Shown here piece by piece: positions 12,718 through 24,522 of a stretch of 64,000 bases of DNA. The notes beneath the pieces were generated by a model. That model ran no database searches, was not told where the DNA came from, and saw nothing but the letters and a program-made list of their open reading frames with translations. Within the stretch, counting starts at the first letter, position 1, and the number at the start of each line of letters is the position of its first letter. This DNA is from Catenaria anguillulae PL171 (lineage: Eukaryota; Blastocladiomycota; Blastocladiomycetes; Blastocladiales; Catenariaceae). The position numbers and the translations under genes were made by a program. The stretch lies in assembly GCA_002102555.1 (NCBI GenBank), contig MCFL01000021.1:1-64000 (forward strand). The letters run 5' to 3'.

Positions 12718-15231
12718 ATGAATCCGAATGCAACTGAATCAAGTGTGTGGGAGGTGAGCAGTGACCATGCATCGGCTCGGGTGCCCACCATGTTAGAACT
12801 CGATTCGACATTGTCTCAAGTCCTCACACTTGGATTGCATCAAACTCGGCAGACCTCTCCTTCCCCGCGTATGGCAATCACGACGACAACGGCTCAGGTG
12901 CCACCGCCACGCCGCAACCGCCTGCTATCTACTATGTCGACGGCATCGCTTACGTTGTTGGTGTTGACGAACGTGAGGAATATCGGCCGCCGCCGCCATT
13001 CGACAACAAGCATCAGCACATTCTGCACCTTCCGCATCGCGTGCTGCTGCTCATCCTGAGCCATCTTTGGTGGTTGCTGGATCTCAAGGCGTGTGCGTAG
13101 TGCGTATTTCTTTCTTTGGCTTAATGGATGGAAGTCCGAGTGTCAGGACAGTAGCACTGACGACGCTCATGTCATTTTCTTGGTACATAGCACTTGTCGA
13201 AAGATGTTCAAGCGTATCACCTCCGAAGCTGCTTGGAAGGATACCTTCTTTTTTCAGTTTGAGCGGGACACTACCCTTATGTACCCATGTCCCACACTTG
13301 CTTCTCTCTTGCTCAATCCTCGCTGTCTTCGCTGTCCAGCCCCTCATTCGGAACACATTCCAATACTCACTTGATACGTTCTAATCCCCTCAGAAACCTT
13401 GGCGTCACCTGGCGGTCCGAGTTTATCGATCGCATCAACCTGATTCGCAACATTGAATGCAGCTCCATATCGACACATTCACTTACCCAAACTCCAGTGA
13501 CCGGCCGGCCAATCTCTCGCGCCATTTCATTCGCAGACCACGCGCTGGCGCTTGGCAACAACAGTTCCGGTTCGCTTTCTTGGTGTTTCTCCTCCTCGCT
13601 CGCTTGGCATTCGCTCACCAGCAGATACTCCGGTCTATACAGTCGTTTTGCTTGATTCTGTCCACCGTGTCCAGGCAACGTACCGCCAGATCGCTCAATT
13701 TGCACCACCGGCGAGTACTGATGGCAAGTGGCTCATGGACGCGACAAAGTATGTGCTCTTTTCCTGTTTACCTAATGGCAGCACTATCACGTTTCTTATG
13801 CCAGTGTTTCCTGATTCATTCAGTGGCCTCGGATGGCGTCTTCAGTTTGCCGTTGCTTTTTGCTCTCCGTCCACCGGCCGGCTCAACCTCCATTTCTACG
13901 AATCCAACCATGGAAACGCTCACATTGAACCAAACCACCATTCCGTCGAGGTGGAACTTGTACCACCAGACCATGGTGCGCAACCAGTTGCTGTTGCATG
14001 GCTCTCAGCACATCCCATTGAGCGCTCGATCTCTCCGCAGTCACCTTCCAACTCGCAAACCTGCACGATCGTTGCAATTGCCAATTCGGATACGTCCATC
14101 AAGCTGGTTTGCGTTAGCATGAATGGCAAATGCGTACAATTTTCGCTGCCCCGGTTATCGCCAACCAACTCAAACCTGATGATTCAACGTCTTTGCGCAT
14201 CGACAAGCGCCCTGGTTGCATTGCTCGCCGACAAGGGCGACGCTTCCCGCCAATCGCTTATTTGCGTTCCCGTCCCGACCTCACTTTTCACCTACCTTTC
14301 CGGCGACGAATACACCAAGCCTCTTCCCAAATGGGAACGAAAGCTTGCGCACATTGGCGACCCAACTCGCGGCCAAGTCGTGACCAAACGCTCGCAACCA
14401 CCCATTCCCACGGCGAGCGACTGGGACACGTCGCGCACGTTTGACATACCAGCACAGTTCGGCACCATTGTCCAAGTTGTCTATTCTGCGCACACGCACC
14501 CTTTGGCCATTCTCCGGACCTCCAACCGCAAGTCCTCCCCGCTTGTCCTTGTTCGGATCGACCATCCCGATGCCCCAATGGTTGCCGCAACGATCGATCT
14601 CACCTGTGCCAATCTCATGACCGAACTGCCCCTTGGTACCTCGGCCGGTCCCATGACCGTATTCTCATTTACGACGGGGCTTGGCGACCACCATCTGCGC
14701 CCAATCCCCGTCTACAAGCACTTTCCGATCTACGATCTGGTCGGACGCGTAACGCGCACGTCCGTGCTTACGACCATGGTCCTCGCCATTGGCGACGCCA
14801 AGGGCAACGTGCACGTGTTGCGTGTGCAGCCGCCAAAGACGTCGCCATCCGGTGGAATGCCATGCCCTGCGGACTTTGATGTGGATCACTTTTGCACGCT
14901 TGTGGGCCGAGGTGGGGTGGCCATCAGGGCCGTGCATGTCAACGCGGGCGTTGTGGTTGCGGCAGATGTCAACGGCGCAGTCAAGGTGTGGGATCCGTTG
15001 AGCAGGACATGTTTGAGGCGGTTCAAGTTTGTAAGTGACAAGGGCGAGGCCGAGCAAGTGACACAAATCTGTTCGTGGGAAGAGGCGCCTGAGAGGATTG
15101 CATTTGTTCTCGAGTCGGGAAACGTCAAGGTGTTGGATGTAATGGATGCGGAAGACAAGATTCCAAAGTTTTGCCGGCCAATGGTTCGGGATTTGGGGCC
15201 AGAAACGGGAAACGTGTGCCGAGGTGGGTAG
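12718..15231 (+). CDS. F-box / WD-like protein, paralogue of the 3.7-6.1 kb gene, without UIMs
   Basis: Coding sequence is clear from about 12820: an acidic, Pro-rich leader, then an F-box split by introns (HILHLPHRVLLLILSHL; CRKMFKRITSEAAWKDTFFF). Likely introns are about 13096-13190, 13281-13393, a 40-nt one at 13497-13536, and 13749-13823 (75 nt). The 13749-13823 intron lies at the position equivalent to the 5393-5463 intron of the paralogue. Matching blocks include FGTIVQVVYSAHTHPLAILR against FGKITELVYSAATHPLALLA, and SGNVKVLDV against SGMIKVLEG. The gene ends at 15231 after the WD-like part, with no UIM exon. The first exon is uncertain: 12718 is an ATG in another frame and I could not find the splice joining it. 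The likely role is an SCF adaptor. Confidence 0.65.
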
Positions 15232-15312
15232 TGGTTGACTGGCAACCGTTGCAAAGGTGTCGAGTTCTGTTTGTATGTAGACACAAGAGACAAGAAAAAT
15301 GAAAAGAGCATT

Positions 15313-15978
15313 CTATTCCTGATTCTCAAACTCTGCCTTGACCAACCCTTCGCCTTCTCTGTACACCAACCCAGCGTCACCCAGTTTTGGGAACTTGAAG
15401 GTGACAACCGTGGCGTCGCCGACCTTGTGCTTGTCGCCAGTGCACCGAATTGCACCCAACATGGTGTGTACGCAATACTCCAACCTGAGCGTTGCCTCCA
15501 CGCCCTCCAACCTGCGCACGCGACCGTGCCTGAGATCGACAATGCCATAGGGATTTGGCTGGTTGGCCAGCACGATCCTTGCATCCTCGCGATCGGGCAA
15601 AATGGCGTCCCAAATGGTCATCTTGTTGTGCGTAATGGGGTCGTCTTTGCCTCCCGGTGCACCGTACGACAGCGTGAGCATGGCGTGCACTTGCTTGACA
15701 TTCCACGTAAAGAGCGGCGCGAGATCGGCTGTGAGGTTGAAGTGGACGAGGCCGTAGTGGCGCGGCTGGTGGTAGTAGGACTGCCAGTGGTAGTGTGCGT
15801 CGCGCGAGGCAGGTAGCAGTGCCACGGACTGGATGCCGAGGCGGAGGTCGGGCGAAGCGCTTGGGTCCACGACCAGCGGGTTGAAGAGCGAGGCGGCGGC
15901 GATGACGGCGGCGAGGGCGATGAGGGCTGACGTGGCGTACGAGGCCACGGCAGATGCGCGTGAGGTGATTGAATGCAT
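15313..15978 (-). CDS. SPC3: Signal peptidase complex subunit 3 (SPC22/23)
   Basis: Single-exon gene of 221 codons starting at ATG 15978. It has a short cytosolic N-terminus, one transmembrane helix (ATSALIALAAVIAAASLF) and a lumenal domain. Family features include VHFNLTADLAPLFTWNVKQ, TIWDAILPD and a late TVVTFKFPK strand. The N-x-T in FNLTAD is the usual glycosylation site region of this subunit. SPC3 is the essential accessory subunit of the ER signal peptidase and helps the catalytic subunit bind substrate. At 221 residues it is somewhat longer than the usual 170-185, from small insertions. It is convergent with the F-box paralogue, 81 bp away. Confidence 0.9.
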   Translation of the reverse strand: MHSITSRASAVASYATSALIALAAVIAAASLFNPLVVDPSASPDLRLGIQSVALLPASRDAHYHWQSYYHQPRHYGLVHFNLTADLAPLFTWNVKQVHAMLTLSYGAPGGKDDPITHNKMTIWDAILPDREDARIVLANQPNPYGIVDLRHGRVRRLEGVEATLRLEYCVHTMLGAIRCTGDKHKVGDATVVTFKFPKLGDAGLVYREGEGLVKAEFENQE

Positions 15979-16509
15979 TGCGGCGATTGCACTTGTTGTG
16001 AATGGGTCGTGCTACATGGCGAGGCGCACCTACAACCACAACGGGTCAAGCTCGCGGTTAACTTTAACGTTGGCAGCTGAGATACTTATATGTGCGATGT
16101 GCGACGTGGCACTGGACCGATCGGCGGACCCTACTGCTCAGCATTCGAACCGGATCGGATCCGTACGAGATTCCAGTTCAAGACTAGACAGAGATGAAAT
16201 ATGTACATGCACGAGAGTTTCTCATAGGACACATCCTTCTCTTATGCACCAATTCGAACATGGGTTTGTGCAATGCAATTGAATTCCTGACTACTATCAG
16301 CCTTCAGAGTCTGGTGTGCTGATCCACCCGCCCAAATCTCCCCTGGGGAATGACGACTGCGACTGTGACCATAAGTGTCATCAACAGACACCGTATATCA
16401 TCGATCGATCGCCGACCATTATCTGAATCAAATCAAACTTAGTCAAGAACGAACCTGTCAAGACTTTGGGCAAACAGCTTGCAACCGACCGGTCCATGTC
16501 TCAATTGCC
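15979..16509. other. Divergent intergenic region between SPC3 and SUMO ligase 1
   Basis: About 530 bp between divergent starts, the likely shared promoter region. The frame of the ligase stays open upstream to about 16375, so some of it may be leader or coding. Nothing else seen. Confidence 0.5.
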
Positions 16510-19112
16510 ATGCACAACCGCTATTCCACCTACGTCTACTCTGGCGCCGCGTTTGGCTCGAGCTCGGCCTCACCACCGTCTTCGGCGCCTTCAAATTCAC
16601 CCTCACCGGCTCTAGGGTTTGGCAGGAGCACCCCGCCAATGACTGGGCCCACAAACTACTCTGTCGAACGTGGCCATTTCCAGTATCAGCCTCAGTCACA
16701 GCCTCATTTCCAGCACAATCATAACCCTGATTGCAGTCACAGCACGCCCAACTACTCCAACAACAACTCGAACAGGCAAAGCAACAGGGGACCTCGTATC
16801 CACTCGAGCACGGCGCTCCATCCCTACAATCGTCCCCCGCCTCCTGCAGCCACGCCAGTAACCCGCTCTTCAACCCACCGCCCCAATCCATTCGTCGCAA
16901 GTGTCTCAAGTAGCACCCATCACCCATCCGTGGCTCAACCAAGAGGCACAAATGCAGCAATCAGTTTACCGCAGCTTCCCAACGAAGTCCATTCCGTTGT
17001 CACATCGCTCTATGGCGCGCTCTCGTCTTCTGCCATCCAATGGCGCCTGACTCCGTTTTTCAACCTCCAATCGACTCTGGCATTGGCACTCGCTCATCCA
17101 GGACAATGCACGACGATTCCCTTCACGCTTCCAACGCCCGTCATTACGAGACTGGCACACCACTCTTATCGCCTCGTCCTTCTCACCGCGACCGAGAAAG
17201 CAGCCTACCTTTCGACGCCCGCCAGCCTAAACCCCGGCATGGCCGCGCTCATGGAAACACGCACTCTGTGTACGGTGCGCGTCAACAATACGCCGCAAAC
17301 TGTGAAACCGTTTCATTCTCGCCAATCCTCAAGGGTCTACTTGATGGCCAAGGGGCGACCAGACAAGGCGGCACCCATTGACTTGACCGATTACGTAAGG
17401 AGGGATACGCGCTCGCAGAATGTGCAAGTTACAACCGACATTCAGTCTCCCGGTCCTTTGGTTGTTGCGGTTGCGTTGGTTCAAAAGCGCTCTGAGGATG
17501 AGCTTGTTCAGGTGATTCAGCGAGGCGTGCCGTGTATGTTGATTTCCCCTGAACTCCGATTCCGTCAGGTTCTTGTCATTGTTTACCCTGTCGACCTGGG
17601 TGTGGGTGACCATATACAGCTCACGCTGCCATTCGAACCAACAACCCTCCAAACGGCTCCAACTCGGCACATCATGATATTCATGTTGCGTCGCACCGCG
17701 TCCCACTGACCGACCCAACCTCACTCGCCATGATCCAAACACCCATCCGATCCATCCACTGTACGCACAAGGAATGCTTCGATGCCGCGACCTTCATTTC
17801 AATGAACGCACAAACACCCACCTGGGTGTGCCCCGTGTGTGACATCGATATTGGCCGTCCGCCCAACCCGGACCATGTGCAGCTGATTGCCAATGCACAC
17901 ACGTTGAGCCAGCTCTATGTAGATTTGGAGTTTGCCAACGTGATCAATTTTTCGGGGCGGGGCGTGGAGCATGCGACGTGGGATTCAGATGCGCGCGCGT
18001 GGGTGATTGATGAGCGGGATCGCACAGCTGCCGAGGTAGTGGTTGGCATGGATTCGGATGATGGCGAGCAGCAAGCACGTGGGCCATCTGCCCCGACGCG
18101 CGAGGTGATTGAGCTGCTCGACAGCGATTCAGATGACGACTGTCAGCGCGTGCCTCACCACCATGATCAACAAGCAAATCGGTCGCAGCCAGCTGCTTTA
18201 CCTCCTGGGCCTGCAACGCATTCTGCGCGACCGAATCGTTCCGTGCCAGGACCCTCCTCCTACTTCTCCCCTCACTCCGATACCGCACACCCTCAGTCAT
18301 TCTATGGCTACACTCCAACATTGCGCCCGCCGAGTCCCGTGTACAGCATTCGGAATCCGACTCTCCATTCAATGGGCAGGATGAATGCACCCGATGAGTA
18401 CAGCCCGCACAGCCCGCGCTATGGTGTACAGTCCAACTTGCCGGACCCACCCAACTCGGATTTAATTGGTCCTTCTAGAAACAGGGATTCTAATGATCAA
18501 TTTTCCGACCGCGATTACGACAGCAACGACGACGACGACGAAGATGATGACTCTGACGAGGATTTCTATGCCAGCATCCAGCCAAACTTCAACAACTACT
18601 TATCCTCCGTTACCGTTACCACGAGCTCCCACACCTATCACTCCGACAGCGCAAACCCCGCGTTGCCGGCGAGCGCATCTGCTTCATCCGGCTCCACCAC
18701 CAACGGCAGGAACGGCAGCAACACCCATACTCATACCCAACACGTGTACGATGTGACCGGATTTGCCGTTGACGTATCCCAAGAAACCGTACGCGTGATT
18801 CCAGAGCACGTACACGGGCCCAATTGGCACCGATTGCAGCTGCGTATTCCGTCTTTGGTTCCACCACCACGACCACGACCGCCGCCACCACCGCCGCCTT
18901 TGGGGTCACAGCTGAATGATCAGGGCAAGGGCGACCATCCGGGAACGCAAAGCCGTGCTCGTGTTGGGTATACGAGGCGTGGAAGGCGCGGCAAGAAGAG
19001 GGCAAAGGGCAGTGGCGGAAATGATGGGCAAAGTGGGCAGCAACGGCAAACGCAAGGGCAAGGTGGGAAAGGGAAGAAGAAGAAAAGGGGCAAAATAAGT
19101 CGAGGGAAGTGA
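16510..19112 (+). CDS. PIAS/Siz-type SUMO E3 ligase (PINIT and SP-RING), copy 1
   Basis: ATG 16510 (MHNRYSTYVYSG) starts a Ser/Pro/His/Gln-rich leader. The PINIT domain is near residues 155-340 (IQWRLTPFFNLQSTL, CTVRVNNTPQTV, APIDLTDYVRR). Intron 17534-17619 (GTATGT...TACAG, 86 nt) joins the frame that reads HRVPLTDPTS and the SP-RING: PIRSIHCTHKECFDA, then TPTWVCPVCD. It is followed by a SUMO-interacting motif, REVIELLDSDSDDD, as in Siz/PIAS proteins. The tail is acidic, then basic (RRGRRGKKRAKG). These enzymes move SUMO from Ubc9 to nuclear targets. No SAP domain is visible at the N-terminus, unlike Siz1 and PIAS; an upstream exon could hold it. A second copy is at 50-52.7 kb. Confidence 0.85.
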
Positions 19113-19315
19113 CGGCTGGCGAAGATGCTCGGGCTACATGATTCTTTCCAATGAATAATGGACTTCTATACACCTTGCAATTATACAACTGATGGAGTCT
19201 TGTCATGTCCAGTAGTACTTGTGAAAACAAACAAAATAGAACCAAGGACGACAAAAAGGAAAAACTGAGTGGAACTAGACAAACAACTGCCACAAGCGCA
19301 CTGCCTCAAATCCTG

Positions 19316-21371
19316 TTAAACCACAACAAATGTCGCTTGGTCAAGCTGTTTCTGTACCCATTGCCGTGACGCTGGCATGTGCCCCAGCTTGTCGAGTATA
19401 CCGTCGGCGAACTGCCGAGAAATTCGCAAGGGAAGGCCAGATGATGACCACCATTCCAAACATGCGATGTTGTCTGACAAGACAAGGCGCTCAATCACGG
19501 TGGGAGAGTCGGTGAGTGCAAGCTTCAATTGACGTGCACGAGCGAGACACCAGTCCAAAACATCAGCACGCACAGTGTTGTCCATGATCGTGCCCAGATC
19601 CAAGCGCATTCCAGCCTTGAGCTGTACTTCAAGCAACAGGGGACCTTTTTCGTGGCCCAGGTCGCCACACATCATCTCGCCTCCATGCGAAATGAGCCAT
19701 GAGATGGAGCGGTACCGGAAAAGCCGTTTCCTGTCGGGAAGAAGCCCCGAAGATTCCCACCAATCAAGAATGGCGTCCTTGTGCTCGTCGTCTATGGTCG
19801 TATTGCGGCGCCAGCGGATCAGTTCGCCTGGTCGTGAAAACAACCACTCCGATTGGAGGTCACCCATTGCATTCCGAGCGGCCGCAAATTGACTCACGCT
19901 CAAGCCAGACTCGTGCCACCACCAGTCCAGGACGTTCAAATGCCCCTGAGCAGAGGCCACCATCAATCGAGACAAATTAGGTGTGATCGGAAGCCCTTCA
20001 GTCTTGCACCAGCGCAGCACGTTGACATGACCGAACTGTGACGCATCATTCAAGATGTCTTTGATGATAGTCGACGCGCGGTCGAGCATTTCGGATTCCA
20101 AACAAAACTGCAATGCCTCCAAGTGCCCTTTCCGTGCCGCCTGCCTCACTGCGTAAGATAGTTGCTCGTGGGCAAGCGATTCGCTTGGAAACTTGGCACG
20201 GCACCAACGCAGAAAGGCAACATCATTCCGCTCCATGGCACGGGTAAGCGCTTGTCCAATGTTGTGGAATTCGACACATAAACGCTCTTGGTTCTGCATC
20301 AACCAATCCAAGATATCCAACGACGAGCCCTGCCAGACCGCCCCTTGCAGTGGCAAACAAAGTGGTTCAGCATCTTTCCACGCTTTGCGGGACAGCCTCG
20401 AGAACCATTTCAAAGCACCACTCAAGATACTCCACGGACCCAAAGCCGCTCGCAGACGTCAGCCAATAGCCGGCGCCGATATCCGACACGACATGCTGCT
20501 GCACCAATTCAAGGCACCATTCTACAAAGCGGCGATCACCAGAAGCAAAGCAATTAGCGGGCACCATTTCAAGTTCGTCCTCGGACGGAATTCGTGCATG
20601 TCTCTTCAACCATTCCAGGGCGCCCCAGTCTCGGCGCTTACAAGCGTAGTGCCACCCGAGCCCGCCGGGTGCGAGTTGCTCGGGACCAAGGAGCACGGCA
20701 ATTTGATCCAGCGTCGCTTGCATCCCGCCACATGCAATCAGCGATTCCATCACTGCCGTGACTGCATTTTGCATCTTTGGGAGCTCGTCAAATGGGATGG
20801 GAGACGACACCGAGTCCAAGTCAATTCCACAAGCATGACGGAAGCACCACTTGAGCGCCGCCTCGGCGGCCGAATCTCCACACCGGCCGTTTTCCTCCCC
20901 AACCACAAGAAACCCCGAATCCGTTAGATCGGCGATTGGGTCATACTCGAAAAACAATGGCCCATCAATGCTGTAATGATGCGCAAACCACCAGTCAAGC
21001 ACATCCACTCGGCCAAGCCGCATGACCCTCTCAAGCACCCATCGAGAGTATTGTAGGGGGCGATGCGGGATCAACGACAGCTGCATGTCCAAAAGCCAAA
21101 TGGGTAGATCCGGGTTGAGCGAAACGGCGTCGAGATCGATCCACCACATTTGCATGAGTGCGGCTTTGATTGGGTTTGGGTAGACGTGGCGAGGGTCACG
21201 GACATTGAGCAGGGCAATGAGGCGAGGGGCGTCCATTGAGCGGTTGAGTGTCGTGGTGGCGCGGATGGCGGTCACGATGATGAGGTCAGCCAGCTCGCCC
21301 GGAAGGCACGGCGTGCTTGAGTCGTCGTAGCTGGGAGGCATTTGCGGGGAGTCATGAGGGTTCATGGCCAT
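19316..21371 (-). CDS. Trp-rich ankyrin-like repeat protein, one frame break
   Basis: Start is ATG 21371. A short F-box-like helix (CLPGELADLIIVTAI) precedes the block KAALMQMWWIDLDAV, RPLQY and VDVLDWWFAHH. Degenerate 30-35-residue repeats with [VL]-[DN]-[VI]-L-x-[WF]-[WC] continue to the end (GHVNVLRWC, GHLNVLDWWW, ACLEWWSSSGLP). The frame breaks once near 20420-20430, in an AAA run after EAVPQ; deleting one A gives VPQAWKDAEPLCLPL and restores the family reading. Both halves keep the family pattern, so I read one gene with a probable sequence error. These repeats are common in large families of zoosporic fungi and resemble ankyrin helices in spacing. No function is known to me. Relatives lie at 44.5-47.6 kb. 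Confidence 0.7.
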
Positions 21372-21778
21372 TTGTTTTCATGGAGACTTTGGCATACTGA
21401 TTATCTTGTTCAATTGACTTTACACTCAACAATCGTGCGGCAACGTCGTCGATTCAACATAAAAATGTAGGCGTCAGATCGATCTCCCAGCAGTCTTTGT
21501 TTACAGTCGGTGGAGGAACATAAGTATTGAATCCACGCTGGGCAAAGCAGACTCGTTACCAAAACATCGACCTCCTTCGGTTTTCGGATGTTCCACGGAG
21601 GCTCGATTGCACGCAAGGTCTCATGTTCGCAGGTAATGTCGCGTAACTCGGACCGCCAAGCAACAGAGCCGCACACGGCAAAACCATGAAAAATACATAT
21701 TCAAAGCAAAAAGAAACATTACGCAATTGAAAATCAAGCCCTTTGCCAAATCAAACCTCGAGAGCGACAACAGGAGCA
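21372..21778. other. Divergent intergenic region with 15-bp direct repeat
   Basis: Promoter region between divergent genes. ATTGAAAATCAAGCC occurs at 21726-21740 and again at 21908-21922 inside the next gene's coding part. I see no gene here. Confidence 0.5.
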
Positions 21779-23443
21779 ATGTCCTCGTCTGCGGTTCCCA
21801 TCACTGTTGCCGTGGTCCTTTCCGTGCTCTTTTGTTCTATTCGCGCATATTATTGGTACAAGGCAAGAGCTCGCCCACCACCATACTCCTCCGACTCATC
21901 TTATGACATTGAAAATCAAGCCATGATTGCCGGTGGAGGCACCGGTGGCCAACACGTGGATCAGCGACCCAGCTCTCCACCAGGACCTGGTTCAACGACA
22001 ACGTTGACAATTGTCACTTGCGCAGATCTTCATGCGCATACATCTTCTGGAACAAATTCGTACAGAAACAAGGCTGGTACTGCTGTTTTGCCTGTAGCAC
22101 GCCCATCATCGTCACTGTATCATTCAGTCATGCGCTCGGTCTCGTTCCCAACCCAGCCCCCAACAGTAGCAGCGAATACGTCGTCCTCGGCTGCCCGGAA
22201 CGGGGCAGGACATGGCGCACGACAAAATGGAGGGGACCATCTCAGCTCTCAACCGTCTGATACTTCGCCCGCATCCTCTCCAAGCGGCTCGCCGTGCGGC
22301 TCATCAACCGCGTCGCATAACAACAGCTCCGACGCCATTCATCCCGCAACACCACCAACCAAACCATCTTCCTTACCTCAAACGACATATCCAAGTCCGG
22401 CTAATACTTCCACACCTGCCAAACCAGTCCCAGGACTGATTCAAACGGCCGTATCGGGAAGCTGGCTCGCCATGCTCAAGCACCAAACGTACACACGCGT
22501 CGCGTCGCCCACGACGCCAACCCCCACATCCCCATCACCTGCTTCATTATCCACGCCCACGGCACCTCACGCAACACCTACCCCTGGACCTGTGACCGCC
22601 TCGACGACCGGATCAACCACGACATCAAATGTACCAGCGCCACCCATGCTTGTTGTCCAACCATGCACCCCGCGACCATTCGCCTTTCACGCGCCGTCAC
22701 CCACCACTGCATCGCCCACATCTGCCGCAACTGCACCTGCGGCGCCTGTCCCCAAATCACGTCACACTCGTAGGCACCCGCGCCGTAAATCCACGGGCCA
22801 GGGGCCCATGAGCCTTTTTCGACAAATGTATGCAGCAACACCGCCGCTGGTCGAAACGGACGAGGAGAGCGAGGAAGAGGAGGGCGAGGGCGAAGCAGAG
22901 AGCGAGCGGACCGGGTCGGGAACAAGTATTGTGTCCGAGTCGGGCGATTCGTTTGCCGACAGTCTGGTTGAGCGGGGTAGGTTGTTGCCCGCGAGCCATG
23001 GCGGGGGCAAGGCTTGGCGGGCGGGCGGCAAGAGTGTCGACGGACGCGCTGAGAGGGATAAAGCGAGTGAGAACCATTCGGCTCGGGCCGCTGCTGCAAG
23101 AGAAACCGGATCCGCGGATCAGCTGAGAAATGGTATCGGTGGCAAGCACCCGGATCATGCAGAGTTGATTGATGGATCCGAGTCTGCATCGCTGGAAGAA
23201 GAGCGAAAGGAGGAGGATATACCAGGCAGTGATGGCGAGGACGTTCCAATCACTGGCGCAGAAGCTCGGGATGCGACCAACAATGACGGCATAGAGGAGC
23301 CAAGGAATCCAGCAAAAGGTGGCGGCAAGGGAAGATATGCGGCAAAGACTGCTGGCAAAGGTTCAGCGTCGCCAACGTCCGTGAAAAGCGTCAAGACAAT
23401 ATCAAAGAAGAGCAAGAGGCGGTCGCGACGAATGTCGGTATGA
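21779..23443 (+). CDS. Single-pass membrane protein with PPPY motif and long disordered tail
   Basis: ATG 21779 (MSSSAVPITVAVV) opens with one N-terminal hydrophobic helix (ITVAVVLSVLFCSI). A short basic segment and RPPPYSSDSSYDIEN follow directly. PPPY is a PPxY motif, the ligand of WW domains in Nedd4/Rsp5 ubiquitin ligases. The remaining ~500 residues are Ser/Thr/Pro-rich, with an acidic patch (TDEESEEEEGEGEAESE), and end in a basic tail (KKSKRRSRRMSV). The layout suggests an Rsp5-adaptor-like or wall/membrane-sensor-like protein facing the cytosol, which is inference. The frame is fully open with no intron. I do not recognise the family. Confidence 0.65.
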   Translation: MSSSAVPITVAVVLSVLFCSIRAYYWYKARARPPPYSSDSSYDIENQAMIAGGGTGGQHVDQRPSSPPGPGSTTTLTIVTCADLHAHTSSGTNSYRNKAGTAVLPVARPSSSLYHSVMRSVSFPTQPPTVAANTSSSAARNGAGHGARQNGGDHLSSQPSDTSPASSPSGSPCGSSTASHNNSSDAIHPATPPTKPSSLPQTTYPSPANTSTPAKPVPGLIQTAVSGSWLAMLKHQTYTRVASPTTPTPTSPSPASLSTPTAPHATPTPGPVTASTTGSTTTSNVPAPPMLVVQPCTPRPFAFHAPSPTTASPTSAATAPAAPVPKSRHTRRHPRRKSTGQGPMSLFRQMYAATPPLVETDEESEEEEGEGEAESERTGSGTSIVSESGDSFADSLVERGRLLPASHGGGKAWRAGGKSVDGRAERDKASENHSARAAAARETGSADQLRNGIGGKHPDHAELIDGSESASLEEERKEEDIPGSDGEDVPITGAEARDATNNDGIEEPRNPAKGGGKGRYAAKTAGKGSASPTSVKSVKTISKKSKRRSRRMSV

Positions 23444-23645
23444 GATGCAATGTGGAAGCAATTGATCAGGTTGATGTAAATCACTGAGTATACCCGACTT
23501 TGTTGTTGTTGTCCTTGCGGTAATGTTGGTTCAGCACATCTTTTGCAAGTGAGCGGCAGAGAAGCATATCATGTTGAACCAAAAACAAAACCGGACAAGA
23601 CAATCACGATGAGGACCAGCGCACACGCAGGAAGCAGAATGCAGA

Positions 23646-24522
23646 TTATGCCTTGGTCTTTTTGCGGTTCTTGACGTCCCAGTTGTACACACGGGCAAGG
23701 TCTACGTGTGTAAAGGCGATTTCAGTGGTGAACACACAACCTCCGTCACACAGAAAAGACTCGAAAAAAGTTGATACGTACTGACTTCCATTGTGGTGAT
23801 TTGTTCGCGCAAAAACTCGAGATCCTCGGCGGTTTGGGTCAATGAAGTGGTTGCTTGCGTAAGCTTGGTGGACAAGAGGTTCTCGGCTTCATCGATTGGG
23901 TACTCGATCATCACATTGGCCTGTGGTTTGCACAATGTTGGCAGTCAGCTCCCGGCTGGAGATGATTCGGAAGACGGCCGAGGAGAGACGTACTCCAAGC
24001 CAAATGCAGACATTCTCGGCGCCCTCGATTGTTGCCTTGGCGTACAAGGTGTCGTTGAGCTCAAAATCGGTTTCGAGAGCCTCGCCGAGTTCCTGCACAA
24101 TGGTGAATCAGCCAAAGATACGAATCAAGAATCGGTGTGGTCAAACAAATCGAGCGCACGTTTTGAGAAATGAGCAGCTTGACGGTTTCCAGCGTGCTCT
24201 TGATTTCGGGAATCTTTGAGTTGAGCGAGGCTTCGCGAGTGCGGAGGTTGGATTCCATGAACTTGTACTTTCTGTTGATGGTCAATGGTCGTGTGTTAGT
24301 CCAATAAAGAGCAACCCAACGGGAAGAGTGACATACTTGATCATTTCATCGAATTTGGACAAGGTTGCTTCAGCGGTTGCGCCTGCAAGGTACTCTTCCA
24401 CGTTTTCCTATCAGGAGACACGAGCCAATTAATAACACTTTCAACTCCCAGTTTTGTGAGACAGCAGCGGCGGTACGAACAATGAAGGGCGCCTTTGGGA
24501 TACCGCGTGGGTTGGTCTCCAT
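23646..24522 (-). CDS. PAC10: Prefoldin subunit 3 (VBP1/Pac10)
   Basis: Six exons: 24481-24522, 24337-24407, 24160-24271, 23994-24092, 23782-23920 and 23646-23701. Together they give 519 nt, 172 residues, in one frame with GT-AG introns of 65-80 nt. The protein reads NPRGIPKAPFI, FDEMIKKYKFMESNL, KIPEIKSTLETVKLL, FELNDTLYAKA, ITTMEVNLARVYNWDV and a basic end (KNRKKTKA). This is the alpha-type prefoldin fold: two helices of a coiled coil joined by a beta hairpin. Prefoldin hands nascent actin and tubulin to the CCT chaperonin. The length equals that of the family. This is the most intron-dense gene in the window. Confidence 0.95.
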
